Assembly: GCA_965234545.1 (NCBI GenBank)
Contig: OZ248348.1
Location: 310,001 to 374,000, forward strand
Direction of reading: 5' to 3'
From: Methylotenera sp965234545
Lineage (GTDB): Bacteria > Pseudomonadota > Gammaproteobacteria > Burkholderiales > Methylophilaceae
DNA length: 64,000 nucleotides
Shown here: in pieces, positions 41,618 through 50,225 of the stretch
Layout: each line of letters opens with the position of its first letter
Position numbering within the stretch: the stretch's first letter is position 1
Translations under genes and position numbers: made by a program
The notes under the pieces: generated by a model
Database searches by the model: none
Told to the model about the DNA's origin: nothing
What the model saw: the letters and a program-made list of their open reading frames with translations, nothing else

Positions 41618-41997
41618 TAAGCGGCCTGTACGGGAATGGCGTTGCGTTGGGATAAAATGCGATTTTTATGGTCTACGTAGACCAATTTTGGCGTGAAATT
41701 TTCTAACTCTATGGCTTGGTAATCGGCGTAGCTGGCAATGATGACCATGTCTTGTGGGGCGGCTTTGTGAGCGGCTGCGCCATTGACGGAGATGATGCCA
41801 GAATCGCGTTCAGCACGAATGGCGTAGGTGCTAAAGCGCTCGCCATTGGTGATGTTGTATATATGAATTTGTTCGTATTCCTTTATGTCCGCGGCTTCCA
41901 GCAAAGTTTCGTCGATGGCGCAACTGCCTTCGTAATCGAGTTCGCTGTGCGTGACATGCACACGGTGCAATTTAGATTTGAGCATGGTTCTTTGCAT
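41617..41997 (-). CDS. panD: Aspartate 1-decarboxylase
   Basis: The 126-residue proenzyme cleaves itself between Gly24 and Ser25 (YEGSCAID) to form the pyruvoyl cofactor, then decarboxylates aspartate to beta-alanine for pantothenate. With the start at MQRTML the cleavage site falls at exactly the positions seen in E. coli, which supports this start. Further motifs: RFSTYAIRAERDSGIISVNG and GAAAHKAAPQDMVIIASYA. It is 101 bp from panC on the same strand, so all three pan genes are close but not one tight operon. Confidence 0.97.
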   Translation of the reverse strand: MQRTMLKSKLHRVHVTHSELDYEGSCAIDETLLEAADIKEYEQIHIYNITNGERFSTYAIRAERDSGIISVNGAAAHKAAPQDMVIIASYADYQAIELENFTPKLVYVDHKNRILSQRNAIPVQAA

Positions 41998-42098
41998 GCG
42001 GGTTAACCTAGTTTTAAAAGGGAGTGCATTATAGTCCTTATAAGCCTTTGTTCCAATGGTAAATTCGTGCCATGGCGCGGACTGGCTAAAATTTAAGC

Positions 42099-42953
42099 TT
42101 ACAGTTTAAGGCTTAGGTTATCAATGAGACGGGTTGTGCCTAACTTGGCCGCGGCCAAGACCACTAAATCGCCGTCTTGGGCATTAGCCGCTTGCAAGTT
42201 ACTGGCCGCGCGTATGGCGACGTAATCCACTTGCCAGCCTTGTCGTTGCAGATTCAAGGTGGCGGCTTGTTCTAGGCTTAAAAAATTTGCACTGTGGCCT
42301 TGCTGTTTAATCTGCTCGCAAACGCCGACTAATTCAGCGTGCAGTTGGCTGGCCTGGGCTTTTTCTGCACTGCTTAAATAGCCGTTACGCGAACTCATGG
42401 CCAAGCCACTGGGCTCGCGCACGGTGTCGGCGGCGAGGATGGCGATGGCTAAATTAAACTGCTTAACCATTTCTCGGATGACGAACAGTTGCTGGTAGTC
42501 TTTTTTCCCGAATACCGCCACCTGCGGTTGGACCAGGTTAAACAATTTAAGCACCACGGTGGCGACCCCGGCAAAATGACCAGGGCGGCTGGCGCCGCAT
42601 AAGTCGTTGGCCACGGCTGGCAATTGCACGGTGATGCTTTGCTTGAGGTCTTGCCCATCCAAGTCGGGGTACATTTGGGCTACGGTTGGCACAAACACGA
42701 TGTCGGCACCGGCTGCTTGCAGTTTTTCGCAATCGGCGGGCAAGGTGCGGGGGTAGTTAGCCAAGTCTTCGTTGGCGCCAAACTGCAAGGGATTCACAAA
42801 AATACTGACCACAACGCATGTTGCCTGTTGTTTGGCTAGCTTGACTAAGTCCAAGTGGCCGGCGTGCAAATTGCCCATGGTAGGCACCAAAGCGACCGAA
42901 TTCTGGCCCTCAAGCGCCCGTCGCAGTTGGGCTATGCTGTCTACGGTTTGCAT
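42099..42953 (-). CDS. panC: Pantothenate synthetase
   Basis: The 284-residue enzyme joins pantoate and beta-alanine using ATP. Signature motifs: LVPTMGNLHAGHLDLVKLAK (the HxGH nucleotide site), VVSIFVNPLQFGANEDLANYPR, GASRPGHFAGVATVVLKLFN, PQVAVFGKKDYQQLFVIREM and SGLAMSSRNGYLS (the KMSKS-equivalent). The ATG overlaps the panB stop by one base. Full length. Confidence 0.98.
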   Translation of the reverse strand: MQTVDSIAQLRRALEGQNSVALVPTMGNLHAGHLDLVKLAKQQATCVVVSIFVNPLQFGANEDLANYPRTLPADCEKLQAAGADIVFVPTVAQMYPDLDGQDLKQSITVQLPAVANDLCGASRPGHFAGVATVVLKLFNLVQPQVAVFGKKDYQQLFVIREMVKQFNLAIAILAADTVREPSGLAMSSRNGYLSSAEKAQASQLHAELVGVCEQIKQQGHSANFLSLEQAATLNLQRQGWQVDYVAIRAASNLQAANAQDGDLVVLAAAKLGTTRLIDNLSLKL

Positions 42954-43765
42954 CAGTAACTGTGCTCGATGGCCGGGAAGGTTTTCTGTTTGACGGCCAG
43001 CACGTAGTGGCGAATGGCGCTTTCTATGCTGTTGGTGTCGCTCAAGAAATTTTTAACAAAGCGCGGCGCCTTAAAATCGCTAGGGGCTTTACCGGCCACG
43101 CCAGTGTAAATGCCCAATAAGTCTTGGATGACCAGCACTTGGCCGCCGCAATCCACTCCGGCGCCTATGCCTATGGTGGGGGTGCGTATGCTGGTGCTGA
43201 TTTTTTTAGCCAAGGCGGCCGGCACCATCTCCAATACAATAAAACTGACGCCGGCTTCGCTCATGGCGAGCGCGTCAGCCATGATTTTGGCGGCGCTTTC
43301 ATCGGTTTTGCCTTGGATTTTATAGCCGCCCAATTGGTTGACTGATTGCGGGGTAAAGCCCAAGTGGGCGCAGACCGGGATGCCACGTTCGACTAAATAG
43401 CGGGCGGTTTTCACTTTGCTGCCGCCGCCTTCAATCTTGATGATGTGGGCGCCAGAGCGAATTAACCATTCGGCATTTTTGTAAGCGGCCTCGTCATCGT
43501 GTTCGTAACTGCCCAATGGCATGTCCGCCATGATGACGGTATTCGGTGCGCCAGCCGCCACACTTTTGGTGTGGTAAGTCATGTGGTGCATGCTGACGTT
43601 TAGGGTGTTTTCAGCGCCTTGCAAGACCATGCCCAAGGAGTCGCCGACTAACAGCATGTCGACTCCCGCCACTTCCATGAGTTTGGCAAACGTGGCGTCG
43701 TAGCAAGTGAGCATGGCGATTTTTTCACCGCTAAGGGCTGACTTTTCCAGTTCGTTTAAGGTCAT
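42953..43765 (-). CDS. panB: Ketopantoate hydroxymethyltransferase
   Basis: The 270-residue enzyme transfers a one-carbon unit from methylene-tetrahydrofolate to alpha-ketoisovalerate. It has IAMLTCYDATFAKLMEVAGV, DMLLVGDSLGMVLQGAENTL, HIIKIEGGG, RGIPVCAHLGFTPQSVNQLG and GIGAGVDCGGQVLVIQDLLG. It follows the deoxynucleoside kinase by 18 bp and overlaps panC by one base. Its ketoacid substrate is an intermediate of the branched-chain pathway in which ilvE acts. Confidence 0.98.
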   Translation of the reverse strand: MTLNELEKSALSGEKIAMLTCYDATFAKLMEVAGVDMLLVGDSLGMVLQGAENTLNVSMHHMTYHTKSVAAGAPNTVIMADMPLGSYEHDDEAAYKNAEWLIRSGAHIIKIEGGGSKVKTARYLVERGIPVCAHLGFTPQSVNQLGGYKIQGKTDESAAKIMADALAMSEAGVSFIVLEMVPAALAKKISTSIRTPTIGIGAGVDCGGQVLVIQDLLGIYTGVAGKAPSDFKAPRFVKNFLSDTNSIESAIRHYVLAVKQKTFPAIEHSY

Positions 43766-43783
43766 GCTAGCCTGGCCTGGGGA

Positions 43784-44431
43784 TTAATCAAAGTTAGGAT
43801 TAAAGAATTCGCGCTGCCCTTTAATCTGCAAAATGCGTGACAGCAATAAATCCAAAGCGCCTGGGTTGTTTAAGATGTTGAGTTTTTCGTTGTTCACCAT
43901 CAGCACCGGTGAGGTGTTGTAGTTATGAAAAAACTCACTGTAGGCATTGGCTAAGCCTTCGATGTAGTCGCGGCGGATTTCCAGTTCGTAGCTGACGTTG
44001 CGCGATTCGATGCGCTCCATCAAGGCGTCCACTGGCGTTTGCAGGTAAATCACCAAATCCGGCTTGGGTGCTTTCAACTGCAGGTGTTGGTAAATTTGGT
44101 GGTACAGCGCGTACTCTTCGTCGTTTAAATTTAAGCGGGCAAAGATCGGGTCTTTGTCTAAAAAGAAGTCGGCGACAATGGGTCTGGCAAACATGTCGCG
44201 TTGGTTTAAATCGGCAATTTGGTTGGCGCGTTGGAATAAAAAGAACAGCTGTGTGGGCAGGGCGTAGCGCTGCGGGTCTTGGTAAAAGCGCGGTAAAAAT
44301 GGGTTGGCTTGGGCTTTTTCCGACAAATAATCGACCGGGAACCGATCGGCTAGCATTTTCGCCAAGGTGGTTTTGCCACAGCCTATCGGTCCTTCTATGA
44401 CGATGTATGGAAATTTGTTAAAAATACTCAT
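43784..44431 (-). CDS. Deoxynucleoside kinase (dGK/dAK type)
   Basis: The 215-residue protein has the P-loop IEGPIGCGKTTLAKMLA (about residues 13-29), the substrate and lid landmarks FLFQRANQIAD and RPIVADFFLDKDPIFARLNL, and the YLQTPVDALMERIESRNVSY lid. It should phosphorylate deoxyadenosine or deoxyguanosine in salvage. The folK-dNK-panB-panC arrangement is common in Betaproteobacteria. Substrate choice cannot be fixed from sequence. Confidence 0.92.
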   Translation of the reverse strand: MSIFNKFPYIVIEGPIGCGKTTLAKMLADRFPVDYLSEKAQANPFLPRFYQDPQRYALPTQLFFLFQRANQIADLNQRDMFARPIVADFFLDKDPIFARLNLNDEEYALYHQIYQHLQLKAPKPDLVIYLQTPVDALMERIESRNVSYELEIRRDYIEGLANAYSEFFHNYNTSPVLMVNNEKLNILNNPGALDLLLSRILQIKGQREFFNPNFD

Positions 44432-44437
44432 GTGAGG

Positions 44438-44947
44438 TTAACCCTGCCGTTTTATACCCGTAAATGGGTGCTCTGCGATCAATGTTGCTATTTTGCCATG
44501 ATTTGGGATGGATGCATGCGGGTCTATTTCAAATAATGGCAATAAAACAAAGCCGCGCTGGTGCATGCGCGGATGGGGTAGGGTAAGCGTGCTGTCGTTG
44601 ATGACCAGGTCATCGTAGAGCAGCAAGTCGCAATCGAGCACGCGCGGTGCGTTGACATAAGGCCGCTGGCGACCGGCCTCATTTTCGATGGCATGCAGTG
44701 CATTTAGCAAGGCGTGCGGGCTTAAGGTGGTGGTCACCATTAGCACGGCATTAATGAAATTAGGCACAGGCGTTGCCTCGTGTTCCGGGCAGTCGACGGG
44801 GGTTGTTTCATACAGGGAGGATAGCTTGATGAGCTGGCATTCCGGCAGGGCGGCGATGGCCAGCGCTGCCGCTTGCACTTGTTGCGCAGGACCCTCTAGA
44901 TTGCTGCCCAGTGCGATGTAAGCCTTAGCCATGCTTGGATTGCTCAA
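44438..44947 (-). CDS. folK: 6-hydroxymethyl-dihydropterin pyrophosphokinase
   Basis: The 169-residue enzyme transfers pyrophosphate from ATP to the pterin in folate synthesis. Motifs: AYIALGSNLEGPAQQVQAAA at the N terminus, SSLYETTPVDC and the signature RVLDCDLLLYDDL followed by LTLPHPRMHQRGFVLLPLFE. It lies between pcnB (14 bp) and the deoxynucleoside kinase (6 bp). Its product feeds the folate cofactor used by panB. Confidence 0.97.
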   Translation of the reverse strand: MSNPSMAKAYIALGSNLEGPAQQVQAAALAIAALPECQLIKLSSLYETTPVDCPEHEATPVPNFINAVLMVTTTLSPHALLNALHAIENEAGRQRPYVNAPRVLDCDLLLYDDLVINDSTLTLPHPRMHQRGFVLLPLFEIDPHASIPNHGKIATLIAEHPFTGIKRQG

Positions 44948-44961
44948 AACCTAAGCCGGAT

Positions 44962-46398
44962 TTAGTCGGCGACGTTGGGCGTGGCCGCGGGTTTTTTACG
45001 GTTTCGTCTGCGGCGCTTTTTCGGCGCGCTGTCGGCCATTAACATGGCGCTTCGTGCTTCGCCCTCGGCGTTGGCAAAGGCCGTCCACCACTCGCCTAAT
45101 TCCATGGGCAATTCGCCCGATTCGCAGCGCAGCAATAAGAAGTCGTAGCCGGCGCGGTAACGCGGGTGGGTCAGTAAAGCGAACGGTCGCTTGCCGGCGC
45201 GTTGTTCAAAGCGCGGCTGCATGGCCCAAATTTCTTTCATGGTGGCCGTGTAGCGGTTGTGTATGGCCAATTTTTCAGCTTGGCTGGCTATCACCTCATT
45301 CATGGCTAGGTGCAGGGCAGGCATTAAGTGCTGTCCGGATTTTTTATGCATCTCCCAGGCCACTATCATTTCATGCCAAAGCAAGCAGGCGAATAAGAAG
45401 CTGGGGTTAGCCGATTTGCCAGCCAGAATGCGCTGGTCGGTGTTTTCTAAGGCCATTGTGATGAAACGCTCGCCCATGGCTTGCTCGAGCACCACGTCCA
45501 GCATAGGCAGTAAACCGTGGTGCAATTGCTGCTCACGCAAGGCAGCTAAGCTTTGCATGGCATGGCCAGAGAGAAACAACTTAAGCATTTCATCAAACAA
45601 ACGGCTGGGTGGCACATCGGCTAATGAGTCGGCCATTTTTGCTATCGGCGCTTGCGTTTGCGCTTCAATTTTCAAGCCTAATTTGGCTGACAGTCGAACG
45701 GCACGCAACATGCGCACCGGGTCTTCGGCGTAGCGCGTTTCTGGCTTGCCTATCATGCGCAGTATGCCGGCTTTGATGTCGGCGAAGCCATTGTGGAAAT
45801 CCAATACCTCTTGGCTGGCTGGGTTGTAATACAAGGCGTTGGCGGTAAAGTCACGGCGCAATGCATCGTCTACGATGGAGCCAAACACGTTGTCACGTAT
45901 GATGCGGCCGGAGTCGGTGACTTTGGCGTCGCCCTCGGCTTCCAAGTGGCTGCCGCGAAAGGTCGAAACTTCTATGGTTTCGTCGCCGAATAAGACGTGC
46001 ACCAATCTAAAGCGCTTGCCGATCAGGCGTGAGCGCCTAAACAAGCGATTGACTTGCTCGGGCGTGGCGTTGGTGGCCACGTCAAAATCTTTGGGCGTGC
46101 GGTTGAGCAGCAAGTCGCGCACTGCGCCGCCGACGATGTACGCTTCAAAGCCGGCTTTGTGCAAGCCTTCTGTGGTTTTTAGCGCGGCGTTGCTGAGTAA
46201 ATTACGGTCTATCTTATGCGTTTTATGGGCTATGCCAAGAGCGCCATGGTGCGGCAGATCGGGCTGCTTGTGGGCATGGTTGGGCGTTAATTTTGACCGC
46301 TGCTGGGCTTTGTGTGTCGGGGTACCGTTAGTGCTGGCATGCGCAAGGGATTTAGCCGATTTGCTGTTGAAAATTCGGTCTAGCAGTTTTTTAATCAT
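44962..46398 (-). CDS. pcnB: Poly(A) polymerase I
   Basis: The 478-residue nucleotidyltransferase adds poly(A) tails that promote RNA decay. It has the class II motif YIVGGAVRDLLLNRTPKDFD (the D-x-D metal site), RRSRLIGKRFRLVHVLFG, RDNVFGSIVDDALRRDFTAN and GKPETRYAEDPVRMLRAVRL. A long basic N terminus and a C-terminal RRRRNRKK tail fit poly(A) polymerase rather than CCA-adding enzyme. It heads the pcnB-folK-dNK-panB-panC run. Confidence 0.96.
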   Translation of the reverse strand: MIKKLLDRIFNSKSAKSLAHASTNGTPTHKAQQRSKLTPNHAHKQPDLPHHGALGIAHKTHKIDRNLLSNAALKTTEGLHKAGFEAYIVGGAVRDLLLNRTPKDFDVATNATPEQVNRLFRRSRLIGKRFRLVHVLFGDETIEVSTFRGSHLEAEGDAKVTDSGRIIRDNVFGSIVDDALRRDFTANALYYNPASQEVLDFHNGFADIKAGILRMIGKPETRYAEDPVRMLRAVRLSAKLGLKIEAQTQAPIAKMADSLADVPPSRLFDEMLKLFLSGHAMQSLAALREQQLHHGLLPMLDVVLEQAMGERFITMALENTDQRILAGKSANPSFLFACLLWHEMIVAWEMHKKSGQHLMPALHLAMNEVIASQAEKLAIHNRYTATMKEIWAMQPRFEQRAGKRPFALLTHPRYRAGYDFLLLRCESGELPMELGEWWTAFANAEGEARSAMLMADSAPKKRRRRNRKKPAATPNVAD

Positions 46399-46418
46399 GG
46401 ACTGATTATAGCTTAAAA

Positions 46419-46967
46419 TCAGCCGGCTTTATTTTCCCACATGACGTCGGACCGGCCGGCTTGTTTGTTAATACTGCGGCACATGACGAACAATAAATCC
46501 GATAATCGGTTCAAGTATTGCAAGGAAATGTCGGTGACTCTTTCGTTTCTATGCAACTCGACCAACTTGCGTTCGGCGCGGCGGCAGACGGTGCGGGCTA
46601 AGTGGCAGTAGGCGGCTGCTTTGCTACCGCCGGGCAAGATGAATTCTTTAAGTGGCGTTAGGTGCTCGTTTAGGGCATCGATTTGGTCTTCTAAATCCTG
46701 TATGCGCGCTTGTTGCAAGATGACGTAGCCCGGTATGCAGATTTCACCGCCTACATTGAATAAATCGTGTTGAATTTGCGTAAGCGGGGCCAACAGATTA
46801 TCCGGCAAACTCTCGGTTAGCATGATGCCTATGATGGAGTTGAGCTCATCCACGTCGCCCATGGCTTCCACGCGCAAGCTGTCTTTGTTGATGCGACTGC
46901 CGTCGCCCAAGCCGGTGGTGCCATCGTCGCCGGTGCGTGTGTAAATTTTACTCAGTCTGTTCGCCAT
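46419..46967 (-). CDS. Cob(I)alamin adenosyltransferase, PduO type
   Basis: The 182-residue protein transfers the adenosyl group of ATP to cobalamin. PduO-type landmarks: KIYTRTGDDGTTGLGDGSRI, EAMGDVDELNSIIG, FILPGGSKAAAYCHLARTVC with the RRAER motif, and YLNRLSDLLFVMCR. The ATG at 46967 has an AAGGAG ribosome site. A longer frame to 47078 would overlap the divergent murI promoter and gene, so I reject it. The adenosylcobalamin-using enzyme is not in the window. Confidence 0.94.
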   Translation of the reverse strand: MANRLSKIYTRTGDDGTTGLGDGSRINKDSLRVEAMGDVDELNSIIGIMLTESLPDNLLAPLTQIQHDLFNVGGEICIPGYVILQQARIQDLEDQIDALNEHLTPLKEFILPGGSKAAAYCHLARTVCRRAERKLVELHRNERVTDISLQYLNRLSDLLFVMCRSINKQAGRSDVMWENKAG

Positions 46968-47003
46968 GATGCGGCTCCTTGCCAGCTTGCATTTGCAATC
47001 GTT

Positions 47004-47009
47004 TATAAT
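47004..47009 (+). promoter_or_regulatory. -10 element of murI
   Basis: TATAAT is perfect to consensus and lies 31 bp before the ATG at 47040, overlapping the alternative GTG start at 47010. This argues that the ATG at 47040 is the real murI start. No good -35 is seen. Confidence 0.5.
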
Positions 47010-47039
47010 GTGTTCATTGTAACTGATGACAACCAGGCT

Positions 47040-47861
47040 ATGAATGCAACTCAACACATTGTGAGCAAAAAAGCCCATGCCAATGATCCCATAGGCGTGT
47101 TTGATTCTGGGGTGGGCGGCCTATCTGTGTTGAAGCACATACAGGACTTGCTGCCGAATGAGCAGTTACGTTACGTAGCCGATAGCCGTTACGCTCCCTA
47201 TGGCAATAAAAGCGAGGCGGAGATTCAAGCACGCTGTTTTACCTTGGCCGATTTTTTAATTGCCCAAGGCGCTAAAGTATTGGTGGTGGCATGCAACACG
47301 GCCACGGCGGCGGCCATTGATGCCATGCGTGAACGCTACACGCTGCCGATTATCGGCATGGAACCGGCCGTGAAACCGGCGGCTGAAGCCAGTCAGAATG
47401 GCATCATCGGCATATTGGCTACCGTGGGCACACTTAAAAGTGCGCAGTTTGCCGCATTGCTGGAAAGCTACGGTCGCAATGTGGAAGTGGTCACCCAAGC
47501 CTGCCCGGGTCTGGTTGAGTGCATAGAGCGCGGCGAAGTGGACACCCCTGCCACGCGCGACTTGATTAAACAGTTTTGTGCGCCTTTATTGGCCGAAGGG
47601 GCCGACACCGTGGTGTTGGGCTGCACGCATTACCCGTTTGTGCGGGCATTGATTAGTGACGTGGTGGGCCCTAAGGTCAGTCTGGTGGACACCGGCGCCG
47701 CGGTGGCCAAGCAAGTAAAAAATCGTTTAATCGAAAGCGGTTTGTTGGCAACAGGTCAGGCGCCCGGGGCGGTGCGTTTTTGGACTAACAGTGCGGCGGC
47801 GGAAGCCCCTGCGGTGATTGCCCGTTTATGGGGTCAAGCCGCTGAGGTGAGTATTTTTTAG
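47040..47861 (+). CDS. murI: Glutamate racemase
   Basis: The 273-residue enzyme makes D-glutamate for peptidoglycan. Both catalytic Cys motifs are present: VVACNTATAAAIDAMRERY and VVLGCTHYPFVRAL. The N terminus has IGVFDSGVGGLSVLKHIQ and YVADSRYAPYGNKS. I chose the ATG at 47040 over an in-frame GTG at 47010 because a TATAAT box ends at 47009. The last four bases overlap the 3' end of the convergent membrane-protein gene. Confidence 0.96.
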   Translation: MNATQHIVSKKAHANDPIGVFDSGVGGLSVLKHIQDLLPNEQLRYVADSRYAPYGNKSEAEIQARCFTLADFLIAQGAKVLVVACNTATAAAIDAMRERYTLPIIGMEPAVKPAAEASQNGIIGILATVGTLKSAQFAALLESYGRNVEVVTQACPGLVECIERGEVDTPATRDLIKQFCAPLLAEGADTVVLGCTHYPFVRALISDVVGPKVSLVDTGAAVAKQVKNRLIESGLLATGQAPGAVRFWTNSAAAEAPAVIARLWGQAAEVSIF

Positions 47862-48346
47862 CTGCGCTTGCCGCTTTTGTCGGCGGGAATTTCTGTCACG
47901 GTGTAGCCATCGGTAGCGGCGGCGCGCATTTCAAACAAATACGGATCGTCGTCTGCCAGTGGGCTGCTTTTTTCGGTGAACATGGCGTCATTTTGTGGCG
48001 GCACAGGAAAGCGCCAATAAATTTTATCGACTTTTTCCCCGGTAATGCGCGCGATGTGGCCGATCAGGTTGCTTTCCAATATATTGGAAAAGCGAAAGCG
48101 CTTTAATGGTGCCGATTCTATCTGCACGTGTGTCTGTTTGCTGATGGGGTCTTGTGAGCAAGAGACCAGCACTTCTACGCCGGTGTTGAGGAAGTACTCG
48201 GTGACAAAATCAATGATTTTGCCTTGAGCCAAGGCCTTTTTTTTCTTGGCGGCATAGACCACTAGGACAAAGGCGCATAAAGCCAACAAATTGGCGCTAA
48301 GGGCATACAAGGCGACCGAATCCAAGCTAAACGTCAATGTAAACAT
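47858..48346 (-). CDS. Membrane-anchored protein of unknown function
   Basis: The 162-residue protein starts with one hydrophobic helix (about residues 9-32, YALSANLLALCAFVLVVYAA) followed by KKKK, so the rest should face the cytoplasm. The soluble part has mixed alpha/beta character (IIDFVTEYFLNTGVEVLVSC, HVQIESAPLKRFRFSNIL, RITGEKVDKIYWRFPVPP). I do not recognise the family. It converges on murI with a four-base overlap and follows the zinc-finger gene by 32 bp on the same strand. Confidence 0.65.
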   Translation of the reverse strand: MFTLTFSLDSVALYALSANLLALCAFVLVVYAAKKKKALAQGKIIDFVTEYFLNTGVEVLVSCSQDPISKQTHVQIESAPLKRFRFSNILESNLIGHIARITGEKVDKIYWRFPVPPQNDAMFTEKSSPLADDDPYLFEMRAAATDGYTVTEIPADKSGKRS

Positions 48347-48378
48347 GGCTGTCCTTAAGGAGTCCGGCGGCTGTTAAG

Positions 48379-48567
48379 TTAATGGTGCGCCAGCACTTCA
48401 CCGGCTTTCAATTGGTATTGCGTGCCGCAGTAAGGGCAGGTGGCCTGCCCAGTTTTAGCTAAATCCAAAAAAACCCGTGGGTGGGACGACCACAATGCCA
48501 CTGCCGCAGTAGGGCAATGCAGCGGCAGGTTTTTGGCTGAGACGATGGTGGGTTTTTGCTTGGCCAT
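48379..48567 (-). CDS. Small zinc-finger protein, CHCC type
   Basis: The 62-residue protein has the four metal ligands Cys18, His29, Cys44 and Cys47 (HCPTAAVALWSSHPRVFLDL, then CPYCG), the zf-CHCC pattern shared with the NDUFS6 subunit of complex I. Bacterial members are small and of unclear function. I take the ATG at 48567, eight bases after the ilvE stop; a TTG start at 48594 would lie inside ilvE. It follows ilvE as in many Betaproteobacteria. Confidence 0.88.
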   Translation of the reverse strand: MAKQKPTIVSAKNLPLHCPTAAVALWSSHPRVFLDLAKTGQATCPYCGTQYQLKAGEVLAHH

Positions 48568-48575
48568 GGTCTGGT

Positions 48576-49508
48576 TTATACCAAGGTTAACCAATCGGCA
48601 TGCTTGGCCGATTTGCCGGTCACGGCATCAAAATACATTTTTTGCAATTGCTTGGTGATAGGGCCAGCTGTGCCAGTGCCTATGCTGCGCCTGTCTAGTT
48701 CACGGATGGGCGTCACTTCGGCAGCGGTGCCGGTGAAGAAGGCTTCGTCAGCCGAGTAGACTTCATCGCGGGTGATGCGTTTTTCTATCACGCTTAAGCC
48801 GATTTCTGCGGCCAGTTGCACGATGGTGTCGCGGGTGATGCCTTCTAATGCGCTGGTGAGGTCTGGCGTATAAAGTTTGCCATTGCGTATGATGAAGATG
48901 TTCTCGCCCGAACCTTCGGCCACAAAGCCGTCTACGTCTAACAACAAGGCTTCATCGTAGCCGTCTAATGCCGCTTCTTGGTGTGCCAAGATGCTGTTCA
49001 TGTAGTTGCCATTGGCTTTGGCTTTACACATGGTGATGTTGACGTGGTGACGAGAGAAAGACGAGGTTTTAACGCGTATGCCATTGTCTAAGGCATCTTG
49101 GCCCATGTAAGCACCCCATTTCCAGGCCGCTACGATGACATGCGTCGATAAGGTTTTGGCTGAAATGCCCATGGCTTCGGCACCGTAAAACGCCATCGGG
49201 CGCATGTAGGCGGATTCCAAATTGTTTTCTCTGACGGCGGCTTTTTGCGCTTCCATCATTTGCTCTTTGCTGTAAGGGATTTTCATTTGCAAGATGTGCG
49301 CGCTGCGAAATAAGCGATCGGTGTGTTCTTTTAAGCGGAAAATGGCCGTGCCCTTGTCGGTTTTGTAAGCGCGCACGCCTTCAAATACGCCCATGCCGTA
49401 ATGCAAAGTATGGGTTAGAACGTGGGTGGTGGCATCGCGCCAGTTAACCATTTTGCCGTCATACCAAATTACGCCATCGCGGTCTGCCATTGAGGTTGGA
49501 ATTGCCAT
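48576..49508 (-). CDS. ilvE: Branched-chain amino acid aminotransferase
   Basis: The 310-residue class IV PLP enzyme performs the last step of Leu, Ile and Val synthesis. Motifs: GVIWYDGKMVNWRDATTHVL, LHYGMGVFEGVRAYKTDKG, the PLP-lysine region CKAKANGNYMNSILAHQEA, ALLLDVDGFVAEGSGENIFI and EVFFTGTAAEVTPI-like EAFFTGTAAEVTPIRELD. Full length. It leads the ilvE-zinc-finger pair and diverges from the Sco1-type gene. Confidence 0.97.
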   Translation of the reverse strand: MAIPTSMADRDGVIWYDGKMVNWRDATTHVLTHTLHYGMGVFEGVRAYKTDKGTAIFRLKEHTDRLFRSAHILQMKIPYSKEQMMEAQKAAVRENNLESAYMRPMAFYGAEAMGISAKTLSTHVIVAAWKWGAYMGQDALDNGIRVKTSSFSRHHVNITMCKAKANGNYMNSILAHQEAALDGYDEALLLDVDGFVAEGSGENIFIIRNGKLYTPDLTSALEGITRDTIVQLAAEIGLSVIEKRITRDEVYSADEAFFTGTAAEVTPIRELDRRSIGTGTAGPITKQLQKMYFDAVTGKSAKHADWLTLV

Positions 49509-49641
49509 GTTGCTGCCTTATAAACGAATTTTGTAAAAGCCTTATTGTAAACTAAAGGCCGTAATTCTTGTCGCATGTTAAAATCAAATTCACTTAAAAA
49601 CACAGATTTCACTTAATTTAATGATTACACAAGGGCCGTTC

Positions 49642-50217
49642 ATGCGTCAGTTCATCTTAGTTTTCCTTCTTACCTTGTTGGCTGCTTGTCAGCCATCTGA
49701 CACTGGCAAGCAACTGGTCGCCACCGACATCACGGGTGCGGATTTTGGTCACGAATTAAGTTTGACCGATCACCATGGTCAGTCGCGCAGCTTGGCGGAA
49801 TTTAAAGGCAAAGCGGTGGTGCTGTTTTTTGGCTACACGCATTGCCCGGACGTTTGCCCGACTACCATGATAGACCTGAAGCAAACCATGAAATTATTAG
49901 GCCCGCGCGCCGATGAGGTGCAGGTGCTGTTTGTCACCTTGGACCCAGAGCGCGACACGCAAGCCGTGTTGGCTCAATTTGTACCGTCTTTTGATGCGCG
50001 GTTTATTGGTTTGCGCGGCGACGAATCAGCGACCAAGCTGGTGCAGGCTAATTTTAAAATTTACGCTAAAAAAGTCGAAGTGAAAGGCAAAAGCACTTAC
50101 ACCCTAGACCACAGTGCCGGCATGTATGTGTTTGATAAAACGGGCAAGATTCGATTGTATGTGGATTACGGTGAAAAGCCGGCCGACATTGCCAACGACA
50201 TTCTGCAGGTGCTTTAA
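49642..50217 (+). CDS. Sco1/SenC-type lipoprotein
   Basis: The 191-residue thioredoxin-fold protein has a lipoprotein signal (FILVFLLTLLAACQPSD), the copper motif FFGYTHCPDVCPTTM with C-x3-C, VLFVTLDPERDTQAVLAQFV and the conserved distal His in TYTLDHSAGMYVFD. It should deliver copper to the CuA site of cytochrome oxidase or act as a periplasmic thiol reductant. I start at the ATG at 49642 because AAGGG lies seven bases upstream and the signal then begins MRQF; an ATG seven codons earlier is possible. Confidence 0.92.
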   Translation: MRQFILVFLLTLLAACQPSDTGKQLVATDITGADFGHELSLTDHHGQSRSLAEFKGKAVVLFFGYTHCPDVCPTTMIDLKQTMKLLGPRADEVQVLFVTLDPERDTQAVLAQFVPSFDARFIGLRGDESATKLVQANFKIYAKKVEVKGKSTYTLDHSAGMYVFDKTGKIRLYVDYGEKPADIANDILQVL

Positions 50218-50225
50218 GCTGGCTT

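Noticed and set aside
46968..47078. 37-codon N-terminal extension of the cobalamin adenosyltransferase
   Set aside because: It would overlap the murI promoter and start, has no family match, and the internal ATG at 46967 has a strong AAGGAG site.
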